NCBI RefSeq assembly: GCF_003013405.1
Contig: NZ_PXZL01000001.1
Coordinates: 607,250 to 671,249 of the forward strand
Direction of reading: 5' to 3'
From: Brevibacillus formosus
GTDB lineage: Bacteria; Bacillota; Bacilli; Brevibacillales; Brevibacillaceae
DNA: 64,000 nt
The stretch's first letter is position 1, and every line of letters starts with the position of its first letter. The position numbers and the translations under genes are program-made. Below the pieces are notes generated by a model. It saw only the letters and a program-made list of their open reading frames with translations, was not told the DNA's origin and did no database searches. This document shows positions 9,308 to 19,427 of the stretch, in pieces.

Positions 9308-10984
9308 TTGGCAAAGTCGAATCACTCTGTTCTCGTTTTCGCCCTGGGCGGAGTCGGCGAAATTGGGAAGAATATGTACGTGGTACAAAGCGGTGACGAC
9401 ATCGTAGTGATTGATGCCGGATTGAAGTTCCCAGAAGAGGAAATGCTGGGGATTGATATGGTTATTCCGGATATCACCTACTTGGAGGAACATCGCGACA
9501 AGGTTCGGGGTATTATTATTACGCATGGACACGAAGACCACATCGGCGGCCTCAGCTACGTGCTGAAGCATTTGAAAGTCCCGGTTTATGCGACAAAACT
9601 TACCCTTGGTTTAATTGATGCAAAGTTAAAAGAAGCGGGTATCCTAAACGAAACAAAACGCGTATTGATCAACAGCGACTCGGAAGTCGTTCTCGGAAAG
9701 ATGAAGGCGACCTTCTTCCGCGTAAACCACAGCATCCCCGATTGTGTAGGGGTATGCCTGGATACGCCGGAGGGTTACATCGTTCATACAGGAGACTTCA
9801 AGTTCGATCAAACACCTGTCAACAATCAGGTAGCTGATCTGGCCAAAATGGCGATGATCGGTGACAGAGGCGTTTTGTGCTTGCTCTCTGACAGTACCAA
9901 TGCAGAACGGCCTGGATTTACCGGATCGGAACGCTCAGTGGGCAAAGCACTCATGGATGTGTTCAGCAAAGCATCTGGACGTATTGTTGTTTCTACGTTT
10001 GCATCAAATGTTCACCGCATTCAACAAGTGGTGGACGCTGCAGCACAGTTCAACCGTAAATTGACGGTTGTCGGCCGGAGCATGCAAAATGTCATTACTA
10101 TCAGCAGAGACTTAGGGTACTTGTTGGTCCCTGAGGGCTTGATTGTTGAGATCGATGAAATCAACAAATTGCCTGCTGAACAAGTTGTTATTTTATCAAC
10201 TGGAAGCCAAGGAGAGCCTATGTCCGCGCTCACTCGGATGGCCCGATCCGCCCATCGGAAAATTGACATCCTTCCAGGGGATACCGTTATTATTGCAGCC
10301 ACTCCCATTCCAGGGAATGAAAAATACGTGGCCCGTACGATCGATCAATTATCGCGCATTGGTGCAGATGTTATTTATGGTGGCCATGGACCTAACGGAA
10401 CCGTCCACGTCTCCGGTCATGGTAGCCAAGAGGAATTGCGCCTGATGCTTAACCTAATGAAGCCTAAGTACTTTATTCCCGTTCACGGTGAATATCGTAT
10501 GTTGAAAACACATGCCTTACTTGCTGAACAGGTTGGCATTCCTGAAGAAAACACATTCTTGCTGGATAACGGCGATACAGTTGAATTTTCAGGGGGCAAG
10601 GCCCGTTACGGTGGAAAAGTCCATGCTGGCAACGTTTTGATTGACGGCTTGGGTGTTGGTGATGTAGGAAACATCGTACTTAGAGATCGCAAATTACTGT
10701 CACAAGATGGCATACTGGTAGTTGTCGTTACACTCAGCAAACAAAATGGCACGATTTTGTCAGGTCCAGACATTATTTCTCGCGGTTTCGTCTACGTGCG
10801 TGAATCCGAAGAGCTGCTGGATGAGGCAAATCGCATAGTGACCCAAACACTTGTCAAATGCATGGAAGAAAATGTGAATGAATGGTCTTCACTTAAAAAT
10901 AACGTAAAAGAGTCATTAGGCCGTTATCTGTACGAGCAAACGCGGAGACGTCCGATGATCTTGCCGATTATCATGGAAGTGTAG
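9308..10984 (+). CDS. rnjB: Ribonuclease J (RnjB by position)
   Basis: Metallo-beta-lactamase/beta-CASP ribonuclease with 5'-3' exonuclease and endonuclease activity in RNA maturation and decay. The zinc motif HGHEDHIGG is intact, as are the later HTGDFKFD, the beta-CASP histidine region GGHGPNGTVHVSGHGSQEE and VHGEYRML. TTG at 9308 has AGGAGG nine bases upstream and gives 558 residues. GTG at 9272 is an alternative. I call it RnjB because B. subtilis rnjB also follows dapA; the second paralogue would lie elsewhere. Confidence 0.9.
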   Translation: MAKSNHSVLVFALGGVGEIGKNMYVVQSGDDIVVIDAGLKFPEEEMLGIDMVIPDITYLEEHRDKVRGIIITHGHEDHIGGLSYVLKHLKVPVYATKLTLGLIDAKLKEAGILNETKRVLINSDSEVVLGKMKATFFRVNHSIPDCVGVCLDTPEGYIVHTGDFKFDQTPVNNQVADLAKMAMIGDRGVLCLLSDSTNAERPGFTGSERSVGKALMDVFSKASGRIVVSTFASNVHRIQQVVDAAAQFNRKLTVVGRSMQNVITISRDLGYLLVPEGLIVEIDEINKLPAEQVVILSTGSQGEPMSALTRMARSAHRKIDILPGDTVIIAATPIPGNEKYVARTIDQLSRIGADVIYGGHGPNGTVHVSGHGSQEELRLMLNLMKPKYFIPVHGEYRMLKTHALLAEQVGIPEENTFLLDNGDTVEFSGGKARYGGKVHAGNVLIDGLGVGDVGNIVLRDRKLLSQDGILVVVVTLSKQNGTILSGPDIISRGFVYVRESEELLDEANRIVTQTLVKCMEENVNEWSSLKNNVKESLGRYLYEQTRRRPMILPIIMEV

Positions 10985-10991
10985 GATCACG

Positions 10992-11037
10992 AAAAAAAGC
11001 TGGAAATCCTTTAGAATAAGGGTTTTTGGCTTTTTTT
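10992..11037 (+). terminator. Terminator after rnjB
   Basis: A long interrupted stem (AAAAAAGC.. to ..GGCTTTTTTT, with inner CCTTT/AAGGG pairing) ends in a T tract. Confidence 0.8.
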
Positions 11038-11105
11038 GCCTTTGAGGGCGCATGATTTTTCCTCCCCTTATCCATACTACAGAGGAAAGTGAGGGAGGAT
11101 CATCC

Positions 11106-11930
11106 ATGTCGAATCAACAATTTAGCGATTTTTTAAATAGGCCGCCGTTTGCAAACACAGCGGTAAATAGTAAGGAATCCCAGCCACAATCACCAACGAA
11201 TGATCAGGAGCCTGCTGCCTCGCCGCCATCAGAAGCACCTGCACAAGAAGATCCGAAGAAAAAACTGCTCGATTCCATTACCCAACTTGGTCAGACAAAC
11301 GTCCCACAGCTCGAAAGCAATATTTATTGTATGACTATCATTGGACAAGTAGAAGGGCATATCCAATTGCCTCCACAAAATAAGACGACCAAATACGAAC
11401 ACCTTATTCCTCAACTGGTTGCGGCAGAACAAAACAGTAAAATAGAGGGCGTGCTCGTTATTTTGAATACGGTTGGTGGGGACGTGGAAGCGGGCTTAGC
11501 AATTGCGGAAATGGTTTCCTCCTTGTCCAAACCGGTAGTCACACTCGTACTCGGCGGTGGTCATAGCATTGGTGTGCCAATTGCTGTAGCGGGTTCGTAC
11601 TCGTTTATTGCAGAAACAGCTACGATGACGATTCACCCGATCCGATTAACGGGTCTTGTGATTGGTGTGCCCCAAACGTTTGAGTACTTGGACAAAATGC
11701 AGGATCGTGTAGTAAGCTTTATTGCCCGTCATTCCAAAGTATCAGAAGAAAAGTTCCGTGAGCTTATGACACGAACCGGTGAATTGACACGAGACATTGG
11801 AACCAATGTGATTGGTGTAGATGCGGTAAAATATGGCTTAATTGATGAAGTCGGCGGTCTTGGTAGCGCGCTGAAAAAACTGAACGAACTGATCAAAGAG
11901 CGAAAAGGCGAGGAGAGTGTACTCCAATGA
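11106..11930 (+). CDS. tepA: TepA-type ClpP-like protease
   Basis: This ClpP-family serine protease resembles B. subtilis TepA, which has been linked to protein translocation and cleavage of small acid-soluble spore proteins. The first 60 residues are Pro/Ser/Gln-rich and low in complexity. The ClpP-like domain follows, with the nucleophile motif [11 protein letters not shown] and the downstream histidine in MTIHPIR. ATG at 11106 has GAGGGAGG upstream, giving 274 residues. It overlaps ylzJ by four bases. Confidence 0.9.
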   Translation: MSNQQFSDFLNRPPFANTAVNSKESQPQSPTNDQEPAASPPSEAPAQEDPKKKLLDSITQLGQTNVPQLESNIYCMTIIGQVEGHIQLPPQNKTTKYEHLIPQLVAAEQNSKIEGVLVILNTVGGDVEAGLAIAEMVSSLSKPVVTLVLGGGHSIGVPIAVAGSYSFIAETATMTIHPIRLTGLVIGVPQTFEYLDKMQDRVVSFIARHSKVSEEKFRELMTRTGELTRDIGTNVIGVDAVKYGLIDEVGGLGSALKKLNELIKERKGEESVLQ

Positions 11931-12157
11931 TCTTATACTCCATCATTCCGATGGAAACGGTTTTTGAGAACATGGAGCAAGTGGAGAAACAAGAGCTGAA
12001 AGAGATCGCAGTGGGTCATGCCACGATGCTCATTGAGCAAACCGGACCGTTTGAAGGAAAAATCGTCAGGCTGATTAGTCCAGATCCGCAAGACTACCTG
12101 AAGGAGCAATACGCGCCCGGACAAAAAATTCAGTTTCAACCTGAGTGGCTCGCCTAA
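11927..12157 (+). CDS. ylzJ: YlzJ-like small protein
   Basis: The 76-residue product resembles YlzJ, a short Bacillota protein of unknown function coded between tepA and spoIIIE. It starts within the tepA stop (ATGA overlap), so the two are probably co-translated. I can see no catalytic motif. Confidence 0.8.
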   Translation: MILYSIIPMETVFENMEQVEKQELKEIAVGHATMLIEQTGPFEGKIVRLISPDPQDYLKEQYAPGQKIQFQPEWLA

Positions 12158-12208
12158 GAAGTCCTGTATTTCTATGAATTTCCTGTGTTATACTAGTGAA
12201 GTACGAAC

Positions 12209-12239
12209 AGCAGCCGAACACGCGACGGCTGCCTTTTTT
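12209..12239 (+). terminator. Terminator between ylzJ and the translocase gene
   Basis: GCAGCCG and CGGCTGC form a 7-bp stem followed by CTTTTTT. Confidence 0.8.
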
Positions 12240-12265
12240 AACATTCGGTACATAACGAGTATAAT
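12237..12265 (+). promoter_or_regulatory. Sigma-A-like promoter for the FtsK/SpoIIIE gene
   Basis: TTTAAC (12237-12242) and TATAAT (12260-12265) are 17 bases apart, just after the preceding terminator and 20 bases before the gene. Confidence 0.5.
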
Positions 12266-12285
12266 GACGAGGAGGAGGCGTGCCT

Positions 12286-14658
12286 TTGAGTAGGAGAAAA
12301 AAAGAGCGTTCACAAGCGGCATTGGCCTCAGTTGTCAAAATAGAACTGCTGGGACTTCTGATCATCGTTCTGTCCTTGATCGGGCTATTGGAGAGTGGAT
12401 GGCTGGGCAAAAATGTACTGGCACTTCTATTTCGATTTATTGCGGGCTCATGGGATTTTATCATTCCTGTTCTGCTAATCGGTATGGCCATACATATGAT
12501 GTTTACGAGAAAGTCACCGAAGCTTACTTACCGCGTCTTAGGCATAGCGCTCATTGGTGTGGCGATTTTGACCTGGGACCACATGATTTTGTACAAACAA
12601 ATTACCGCAGATGGAAAATTTGCAGAGCAAAGCATTATGAAGGTGACATGGGACAGAATTTGGCTTGATCATGGCCAGAAAGTGTCCACCACTGGGGTAG
12701 GCGGAGGAATGGTCGGTGCCCTGTTTTTTGCGGTGACAAATGGTCTTGTTGGAACAATTGGTACTGGTCTCGTGATCGTGTTCCTTTTCCTTGTGGGACT
12801 GATGTTTCTGTTCAATCTTTCCTATGTAAACATTTTGATGTTTGCCAAGGACAAGCTCGCGTTGTTTTACGGAAAGGCGAAGCATACAGTGAAGGACTCT
12901 GTACAGCTTTTGCAGGAAGAGAGCGAGAAGCGAAAGAAAGAAGCAAAGGAAGCCGAAGAGGCTCGCAAGCAAAAGCAATCGGAGGCAGAGAACGAGGCCA
13001 TTGCTGTTACGGCGTTGAAGGAGCAAAAATCCCAATCACAGCCTTCTATTCAGGAGGAAGAAATCCAGCAACCGAACGCCCCATTAATTCGTGATTTTAC
13101 GGATCGGATTGCGCTGGAAGAGGATGAGGAACCGATTGATCCTAGCCATCAAGCGAGAACTGCACAACCAAAAACGAGTCAAGAAATTACGTTTGCGCTT
13201 GAAGGAGAAGAAGAAATCTTCGGTACAATAGATACCGGAGAAGAACAGAACACCATACCGTATGAGCTGCCAAGTTTGCAAATGCTCGCAAGGCCCAAAG
13301 CGAGTTCAACAGCTAAAGACGTCGATCATACCTCAAACGCGGCAAAATTAGTGCAGACACTGAAGAGCTTTGGCGTCAATGCAACTGTTTCCGAGGTACA
13401 TCGCGGACCCGCTGTTACACGTTACGAAGTTCAGCCCGCTACAGGGGTAAAAGTAAGCAGGATTGTCAGCTTGACGGATGACCTTGCTTTGGCATTGGCA
13501 GCAAAAGATATCCGGATTGAGGCACCGATCCCAGGAAAATCAGCAATCGGTATTGAGGTTCCGAACTCGGAGGTAGCGGTTGTATCATTACGAGAAGTGT
13601 TGGAAGCTCCCGAGTATCAAGATGCGCCAGGGAAGCTTACCGTTGCTCTTGGCCGGGATATTTCCGGAGAGCCGATCGTAGCAGATTTGACCAAGATGCC
13701 TCATTTACTCGTGGCGGGTGCGACGGGAAGCGGTAAATCAGTATGTATTAACGGATTGATCATGAGTATTTTGTTCAAAGCCAAGCCAGAAGAAGTCAAG
13801 CTGATGATGGTTGACCCGAAAATGGTGGAACTGAATGTGTACAACGGAATTCCGCATTTGCTAGCTCCAGTTGTTACTGACCCGAGAAGGGCTTCTGTTG
13901 CATTGAAAAAAGTCGTGGCCGAGATGGAACGGCGCTATAATTTGTTTGCCAAAACAGGAAGCCGCAATATCGAAATGTACAATGCACAAGTGGAAGGCGC
14001 GCCACTTCCCTATATCGTCGTCATCGTCGATGAGCTTGCGGACTTGATGATGGTAGCTCCGGGAGAAGTGGAGGATGCGATTTGTCGACTCGCGCAAATG
14101 GCTCGTGCTTCCGGGATTCATCTCATCATCGCGACCCAACGTCCTTCCGTAGATGTCATTACAGGTGTGATCAAGGCAAATATCCCATCCCGGATTGCCT
14201 TTGGGGTGTCTTCGATGGCTGACTCCAGAACGATTCTCGACATGGGAGGAGCAGAAAAGCTTCTCGGTAGAGGCGACATGCTTTCGCTTCCGATGGGGGC
14301 ATCCAAGCCTACCCGTGTTCAAGGAGCCTTTGTATCCGACAAGGAAGTAGAAGAGGTCGTTCGTTTTGTAAAAGAACAGCAAGAGGTTCGCTACAATGAA
14401 GAGATGATCCCGGGTGACGTGCAAGAGGAACAGCAGCCAGTCGTGGATGATGAACTGTACGATCAAGCTGTCCAAATCGTTTCTGAAGCGCAGACGGCAT
14501 CGGCATCCTTGCTGCAGCGTCGCCTCCGTGTCGGTTATACACGAGCGGCGCGATTGATTGATATGATGGAAGCCCAAGGAGTAGTCGGCCCTTATGAGGG
14601 AAGCAAGCCTCGTGAGGTTCGTCTTCCACGTCCGTCCATAGAAAGTAATATTTCATAA
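12286..14658 (+). CDS. spoIIIE: FtsK/SpoIIIE family DNA translocase
   Basis: This membrane-anchored DNA pump moves chromosomal DNA through the division or sporulation septum. Four to five hydrophobic segments fill residues about 20-190. A charged linker rich in Glu/Lys/Gln follows. The motor has Walker A GATGSGKS, Walker [13 protein letters not shown], and a C-terminal winged-helix gamma domain ([20 protein letters not shown]) that reads orienting DNA motifs. TTG at 12286 lies 7 bases after GGAGGAGG, whereas GTG at 12280 almost touches it, so I prefer the TTG. The product is 790 residues, close to SpoIIIE (about 787). The symbol rests on position after tepA-ylzJ; an FtsK paralogue may exist elsewhere. 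Confidence 0.93.
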   Translation: MSRRKKERSQAALASVVKIELLGLLIIVLSLIGLLESGWLGKNVLALLFRFIAGSWDFIIPVLLIGMAIHMMFTRKSPKLTYRVLGIALIGVAILTWDHMILYKQITADGKFAEQSIMKVTWDRIWLDHGQKVSTTGVGGGMVGALFFAVTNGLVGTIGTGLVIVFLFLVGLMFLFNLSYVNILMFAKDKLALFYGKAKHTVKDSVQLLQEESEKRKKEAKEAEEARKQKQSEAENEAIAVTALKEQKSQSQPSIQEEEIQQPNAPLIRDFTDRIALEEDEEPIDPSHQARTAQPKTSQEITFALEGEEEIFGTIDTGEEQNTIPYELPSLQMLARPKASSTAKDVDHTSNAAKLVQTLKSFGVNATVSEVHRGPAVTRYEVQPATGVKVSRIVSLTDDLALALAAKDIRIEAPIPGKSAIGIEVPNSEVAVVSLREVLEAPEYQDAPGKLTVALGRDISGEPIVADLTKMPHLLVAGATGSGKSVCINGLIMSILFKAKPEEVKLMMVDPKMVELNVYNGIPHLLAPVVTDPRRASVALKKVVAEMERRYNLFAKTGSRNIEMYNAQVEGAPLPYIVVIVDELADLMMVAPGEVEDAICRLAQMARASGIHLIIATQRPSVDVITGVIKANIPSRIAFGVSSMADSRTILDMGGAEKLLGRGDMLSLPMGASKPTRVQGAFVSDKEVEEVVRFVKEQQEVRYNEEMIPGDVQEEQQPVVDDELYDQAVQIVSEAQTASASLLQRRLRVGYTRAARLIDMMEAQGVVGPYEGSKPREVRLPRPSIESNIS

Positions 14659-14661
14659 AGA

Positions 14662-14699
14662 GAGACCTTGCCAACATTTGTACTGGCAGGGTCTTTTTT
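14662..14699 (+). terminator. Terminator after spoIIIE
   Basis: GACCTTGCCA and TGGCAGGGTC form a 10-bp stem with one G-U pair, followed by TTTTTT. Confidence 0.88.
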
Positions 14700-14765
14700 C
14701 CTATTTTAGGAGGAAAATCCCTGTCGAAATTAATCATTTTGCATTATTATTCATAAATATTTGGC

Positions 14766-14794
14766 TTGCATGATACCCGCCCCTCATGTAAAAT
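14766..14794 (+). promoter_or_regulatory. Sigma-A-like promoter for the GntR gene
   Basis: TTGCAT (14766-14771) and TAAAAT (14789-14794) are separated by 17 bases. The predicted leader is about 90 bases. Confidence 0.6.
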
Positions 14795-14891
14795 TTCTAA
14801 GAGATTGACGGAAATTGTTGTTATTAAGTCTCATACGAATCAGAGGTCTGACGTCCTACCTGTTGGGATGGCTGAAGGACAGCAGGAGTGA

Positions 14892-15623
14892 ATGATGATG
14901 AGCATCAAAGGGAATGTTCGATCACTGTTTCTCTTGGTAATGGACAAGATCAAGAGTGATATCGAAACCGGACTTCTTCGTCCTGGTGAACGCCTCCCTT
15001 CTGAAGCCGAACTATCCAAACAGCTTGGTGTAAGCAGGGCGACGCTTCGCGAGGCACTCCGACTTCTTGAGGAAGAGAAGATTGTCATTCGTAGACACGG
15101 TGTAGGTACCTTTATAAATTCAAAGCCTGTTTTTTCGGGCGGGATTGGGGAACTCTTTAGTGTGACGGATGCAATCGAGCGTCAAGGATATACAGCAGGA
15201 ACCTTGATCCTGAAAACATCCTTTGGCGAATCTGCTGAAGAAGAGAGGAAGCGGCTAGCCTTAAATCCGGGTGAAGGCGTTCTCATAGTAGAGCGAATTC
15301 GAACGGCTGACGGTGAGCCTGTGGTTTATTGTGTGGACCGCATTCCTGCACATCTGGTGCCCGGGGGCTATGCGGCAAGTGGAGAGTCTATCTTCAAATG
15401 GCTGGAGAGCGTAACAGGGGTAAGGATCGCATACGCAGTAGCCGATATAGAACCCATGGGCTACAATGAAAAGGTTTCCAACCTGCTGCATTGCGATAAA
15501 TCTGCTCCCATGCTCTTGCTCAAACAGATTCATTACGACGAAAGTGAAAAGCCAGTGCTATACTCCCATAATTACTTCAGAGCTGACAAAATTCACTTTC
15601 ATGTCGTACGGAGACGGTTGTAA
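14892..15623 (+). CDS. ymfC: GntR/HutC family transcription regulator with UTRA domain
   Basis: Residues about 10-75 form a winged helix-turn-helix (LPSEAELSKQLGVSRATLRE) and residues about 95-240 a UTRA ligand-binding domain (GEGVLIVERIRTADGEPVVY). Three ATGs lie in tandem at 14892, 14895 and 14898. AGGAG is only 3 bases before the first, so 14895 or 14898 may be the real start. It follows spoIIIE as ymfC does in B. subtilis. It reads toward a nucleoside ABC importer with no terminator between them, so it is a plausible local regulator of that importer. The ligand is unknown. Confidence 0.85.
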   Translation: MMMSIKGNVRSLFLLVMDKIKSDIETGLLRPGERLPSEAELSKQLGVSRATLREALRLLEEEKIVIRRHGVGTFINSKPVFSGGIGELFSVTDAIERQGYTAGTLILKTSFGESAEEERKRLALNPGEGVLIVERIRTADGEPVVYCVDRIPAHLVPGGYAASGESIFKWLESVTGVRIAYAVADIEPMGYNEKVSNLLHCDKSAPMLLLKQIHYDESEKPVLYSHNYFRADKIHFHVVRRRL

Positions 15624-15680
15624 CAGTGGGGGCAACCTCACTCAACAATTTCATCAACTAAAAACAGGGGGTAATCTCAG

Positions 15681-16727
15681 ATGAAGAAAGTTCTATCCGT
15701 GCTTTCTGTGGCAACACTCAGCCTGTCGCTCGTTCTTGCTGGGTGCGGAAGCAAACCAGAAGCACAGCCTCAAGGCCAAACTGGTAGCAATGGAGGCGCT
15801 CCAGCCGCTAAAGCTATCAAAGTAGGTATGGTTACAGACGTTGGCGGTGTAAACGACAACTCCTTTAACCAGAGTGCTTGGGAAGGGCTGCAAAAACTCC
15901 AAACCGATATGAATCTCCCGAAAGAAAACGTAAACTATCTGCAATCAAAATCAGATGCTGACTATGTACCAAACCTGACTCAATTCGTAAAAGACGGTTG
16001 GGATCTGACTTGGGGTATCGGCTTCCTGATGGGTGACCACCTGAAAAAAGTAGCAAATGAAAACAAAGACGCAAAATTGGCGATCATCGACGCTGAAGTA
16101 GATGCTCCTAACGTAGCATCTGTACTCTTTAAAGAGCATGAAGGCTCCTTCCTTGCTGGGGTAGTTGCAGCGAAAATGACCAAAACGAAAAAGGTTGGAT
16201 TCGTGGGTGGCGTTGACATCCCGGTAATCAAACGTTTTGATCTTGGTTTCGAAGCGGGCGTAAAAGCTGTAGATCCAAGCATTCAAGTAGTTAAAGTTTA
16301 CACGGGTGCTTTTGACAAACCAGACATGGGTAAATCTACGGCTTCCTCCATGTACGGTCAAGGTGTGGACATCATCTTCCACGCTTCCGGCGGTACAGGC
16401 GACGGTGTGTTCAACGAAGCAAAAGACCGTAAAGCTAAAGGCGAGAACGTATGGGTAATCGGTGTTGACAAAGACCAATCCCTGACTTTCGGCGACGATG
16501 TAACATTGACTTCCATGGTAAAACGTGTTGACGAAGCAGTTATTCGTGTATCGAAAGACCTTTCTGAGGGTAAATTCAAAGGCGGAGTACAATGGCTCGG
16601 ACTGGCTGAAAACGGTGTAGGTCTGGCTGACACTTCCACGAAGAACGTTCCTGAAGACGTACTGAAGCTGGTTGAAGAATACAAGCAAAAAATCGTTAAA
16701 GGCGAAATCACAGTTCCTGACAAGTAA
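15681..16727 (+). CDS. nupN: BMP-family nucleoside-binding lipoprotein
   Basis: Substrate-binding lipoprotein of a nucleoside ABC importer. A lipoprotein signal (MKKVLSVLSVATLSLSLVLA) is followed by the lipid-modified cysteine in LAGC, then a Gly/Gln/Pro linker. The BMP/Med domain starts at KVGMVTDVGGVNDNSFNQSA and includes GFVGGVDIPVIKRFDLGF and DIIFHASGGTGDGVF. The length is 348 residues. CAGGGGGT lies upstream. The complete importer follows in the order ATPase, permease, permease, matching B. subtilis nupNOPQ. Confidence 0.92.
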   Translation: MKKVLSVLSVATLSLSLVLAGCGSKPEAQPQGQTGSNGGAPAAKAIKVGMVTDVGGVNDNSFNQSAWEGLQKLQTDMNLPKENVNYLQSKSDADYVPNLTQFVKDGWDLTWGIGFLMGDHLKKVANENKDAKLAIIDAEVDAPNVASVLFKEHEGSFLAGVVAAKMTKTKKVGFVGGVDIPVIKRFDLGFEAGVKAVDPSIQVVKVYTGAFDKPDMGKSTASSMYGQGVDIIFHASGGTGDGVFNEAKDRKAKGENVWVIGVDKDQSLTFGDDVTLTSMVKRVDEAVIRVSKDLSEGKFKGGVQWLGLAENGVGLADTSTKNVPEDVLKLVEEYKQKIVKGEITVPDK

Positions 16728-16746
16728 AAAGAAGGAAGCTGCAAAC

Positions 16747-16779
16747 GGACAAGGCTGGTTCGAGCTACTGGCCTTGTCC
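16747..16779 (+). terminator. Intercistronic stem-loop between nupN and nupO
   Basis: GGACAAGGC and GCCTTGTCC pair perfectly over 9 bp, extended by three more pairs (two G-U), with a 9-base loop. Only TTTACC follows. It may be a leaky terminator or a 3' stabiliser that raises expression of the binding protein over the membrane genes. Confidence 0.7.
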
Positions 16780-16819
16780 TTTACCTTCACACTAGACCCG
16801 AAAAATGGGGTGAGCATGC

Positions 16820-18361
16820 ATGAACTCGGTAAAAAAAGTGGTTGAAATGAGAGGGATCACAAAACGGTTCCCAGGCATTGTTGCGAATGACAGTATTACG
16901 CTGTCTGTAGGTAAAGGTGAAATTCATGCGCTGCTCGGAGAGAATGGCGCAGGCAAGTCCACACTCATGAATATCTTGTTCGGTCTATATCAGCCGGATG
17001 AAGGCGAAATTCTGATTAACGAGAAAGTTGTACAGATCACAAGTCCAAGGATTGCAAACGAACTTGGTATCGGAATGGTTCACCAACATTTTATGCTCGT
17101 AGAAACATTTACAGTCACGGAAAACATTGTGCTAGGAAATGAACCGAAAAACGGGTTGAAGATAGATATTCAAAGCGCTGAGAAAGCGGTAGAAAAACTG
17201 TCGAATCAATACGGGCTCAAAGTTGATCCGAGAGCAAAAATTCAGGATATCTCAGTAGGGATGCAGCAGCGTGTAGAGATTTTGAAAACGCTTTATCGCG
17301 GTGCCGACATCTTGATTTTTGATGAGCCTACGGCTGTATTGACGCCGCAGGAAATCCATGAACTTATCGAGATCATGCATAACTTGGTTAAAGAAGGTAA
17401 GACGATTATCCTGATCACACACAAACTGAAAGAAATTATGGCTGTATGTGACGCAGTTACGATTATTCGTCGAGGAAAAGTCATTGACTCCGTATTGGTA
17501 AAAGATACGAATCCAGACGATTTGGCTGCGAAAATGGTTGGTCGTGAAGTAAACTTCCGCGTCGATAAAACGGAAGCAAAACCAAAAGAAACGATTCTTT
17601 CCGTTGAGAATTTGACTGCGATGGGTAACCGTGGAGTGAATGCGCTGAACAATCTCAGCTTAGAGGTTCGCGCTAGTGAAATTCTCGGAATTGCAGGAGT
17701 CGACGGAAATGGCCAAAGTGAACTGATTGAAGTTTTAACAGGCTTGCGTAAAGCAACAAGTGGGCGTGTCCTTCTTAATGGAAAAGAGATTACGAATCAA
17801 AGTCCGCGTAGCATCTCGGAATCAGGATTGTCGCACATTCCAGAAGACCGGCATAAACGAGGATTGGTTCTTGATTTCACCATGAGTGAAAATATGGTAT
17901 TGGAAACGTACTTCCATCCAACGTTTTGCAAAAACGGTTTTCTTGATTATGGCGCCATTGACAAGCATGCGGCCAAGCTTATCGAAGAATTCGACGTTCG
18001 AACTCCAAGTATTTACACGCCAGCACGTGCGCTCTCGGGAGGAAACCAGCAGAAGGCCATTATTGCCCGCGAAGTGGACAAGAATCCGGATTTGCTGATT
18101 GCGGCTCAACCTACTCGTGGCTTGGACGTAGGGGCTATCGAATTTATTCATCGTAGGCTGATTGATCAACGCGATCAGGGAAAAGCAGTTCTCTTGCTTT
18201 CCTTGGAGCTGGATGAGGTTATCAATGTGTCCGACAGGATTGCGGTTATTTATGAGGGAGCCATTGTGGGGATTGTCGATGCGAAATCGACAACGGAGCA
18301 AGAGCTCGGCTTGATGATGTCCGGCGGAAAAGTAATGCAAGGAGGGGGAAACGATGAATAA
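16820..18361 (+). CDS. nupO: Nucleoside ABC transporter, double ATPase subunit
   Basis: This is a tandem ABC ATPase as in sugar and nucleoside importers. The first cassette has Walker A LLGENGAGKST, signature ISVGMQQRVEI and Walker B ILIFDEPTAVLTP. The second has the degenerate nucleotide loop GVDGNGQSEL, the signature LSGGNQQKAI and the Walker B-like LLIAAQPTRGLD, where alanine replaces the acidic residue. The second site is therefore probably weak or inactive, a common feature of this class. The length is 513 residues. Its end overlaps nupP by 8 bases. Confidence 0.93.
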   Translation: MNSVKKVVEMRGITKRFPGIVANDSITLSVGKGEIHALLGENGAGKSTLMNILFGLYQPDEGEILINEKVVQITSPRIANELGIGMVHQHFMLVETFTVTENIVLGNEPKNGLKIDIQSAEKAVEKLSNQYGLKVDPRAKIQDISVGMQQRVEILKTLYRGADILIFDEPTAVLTPQEIHELIEIMHNLVKEGKTIILITHKLKEIMAVCDAVTIIRRGKVIDSVLVKDTNPDDLAAKMVGREVNFRVDKTEAKPKETILSVENLTAMGNRGVNALNNLSLEVRASEILGIAGVDGNGQSELIEVLTGLRKATSGRVLLNGKEITNQSPRSISESGLSHIPEDRHKRGLVLDFTMSENMVLETYFHPTFCKNGFLDYGAIDKHAAKLIEEFDVRTPSIYTPARALSGGNQQKAIIAREVDKNPDLLIAAQPTRGLDVGAIEFIHRRLIDQRDQGKAVLLLSLELDEVINVSDRIAVIYEGAIVGIVDAKSTTEQELGLMMSGGKVMQGGGNDE

Positions 18362-19427
18362 AGTCATTGCGGTCTTCACGAAAGAATCGTTTCTCGTTCC
18401 TGCCGTTGCGATCATTCTTGGTCTTTTGACCGGAGCAATCGCTATGCTGGCAGGTGGATTTAATCCAATCGATGCCTACACGGCTTTGATTAAAAAAGTA
18501 TTTGGAAGCGCGTATAACTTTGGTGAAACGATTCGCCAAATTACGCCTTTGATCTTTACAGGATTGGCTGTAGCGTTTGCTTTCCGTACCGGTCTCTTTA
18601 ACATCGGGGCAGAAGGTCAATTTATCGTAGGGATGATTGCTTCTACTGTCGTAGGTGTTTCTTTTGACCTTCCAGCTATCATTCATGCTCCGCTTGCTAT
18701 CCTTGCAGGCGCTGTAGCTGGTGGTTTGTGGGGTGCCATTGCCGGTTATTTAAAAGCAGCACGTGGTGTCAATGAGGTTATTACCAGCATCATGTTGAAC
18801 TGGGTAGCACTTTACTTTGCAAACTGGATCATGAATGCTTTCTTTATTCCAGCAGGCAAGCAAACATCGGAAGAGGTAAAGGATTCTGCGATTATTACCA
18901 TTGGATGGCTCGCTGAAATGTTTGACAATGCTCGTTTGCACTGGGGTACACTGATTGCCGTACTCGCAGCTATTTTCTTCTATATCATCCTTTGGAAAAC
19001 AAAATCTGGTTTTGAATTGCGTTCTGTTGGTTTGAACCCGCATGCCTCTGAGTATGCTGGTATGAACGTGAATCGTAATGTTGTAAAGGCCATGTTCATT
19101 GGCGGTATGTTTGCTGGGATCGGTGGAGCTACTGAGATTTTGGGCGTTTTCCACTATCAAGCGATTATGACGCAGCATACGGGCTATGGATTCGATGGAA
19201 TCGCGGTAGCATTGATTGGTGGAAATACTCCATTCGGGGTTATCCTTGCTGCCATATTGTTTGGGGTTCTCACATTCGGCGCGAGCGGCATGCAGTTTAG
19301 TGCGGGTGTACCGTTTGAGTTGATTCGTGTCGTGATTGCTTCTGTTATTTTCTTCGTTGCTGCACATGGCATCGTGAAAATTTTCGTTAAGCCGATCTTG
19401 ATGAAGAAAAAGGAAGGTGGAAACTGA
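18354..19427 (+). CDS. nupP: Nucleoside ABC transporter permease
   Basis: The inner-membrane permease has 357 residues and about eight to ten hydrophobic helices. It carries the family motif FNIGAEGQFIVGMIASTVVG and the loop GLNPHASEYAGMNV that contacts the ATPase. AAGGAGGGGG lies inside the end of nupO. It overlaps nupQ by one base (TGATG). Confidence 0.92.
   Translation: MNKVIAVFTKESFLVPAVAIILGLLTGAIAMLAGGFNPIDAYTALIKKVFGSAYNFGETIRQITPLIFTGLAVAFAFRTGLFNIGAEGQFIVGMIASTVVGVSFDLPAIIHAPLAILAGAVAGGLWGAIAGYLKAARGVNEVITSIMLNWVALYFANWIMNAFFIPAGKQTSEEVKDSAIITIGWLAEMFDNARLHWGTLIAVLAAIFFYIILWKTKSGFELRSVGLNPHASEYAGMNVNRNVVKAMFIGGMFAGIGGATEILGVFHYQAIMTQHTGYGFDGIAVALIGGNTPFGVILAAILFGVLTFGASGMQFSAGVPFELIRVVIASVIFFVAAHGIVKIFVKPILMKKKEGGN

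Noticed and set aside
12165..12194. TGTATT-N18-TATACT as a promoter downstream of ylzJ
   Set aside because: A terminator hairpin begins about 15 bases after it, so any transcript would be very short. The better promoter for the next gene is at 12237-12265.
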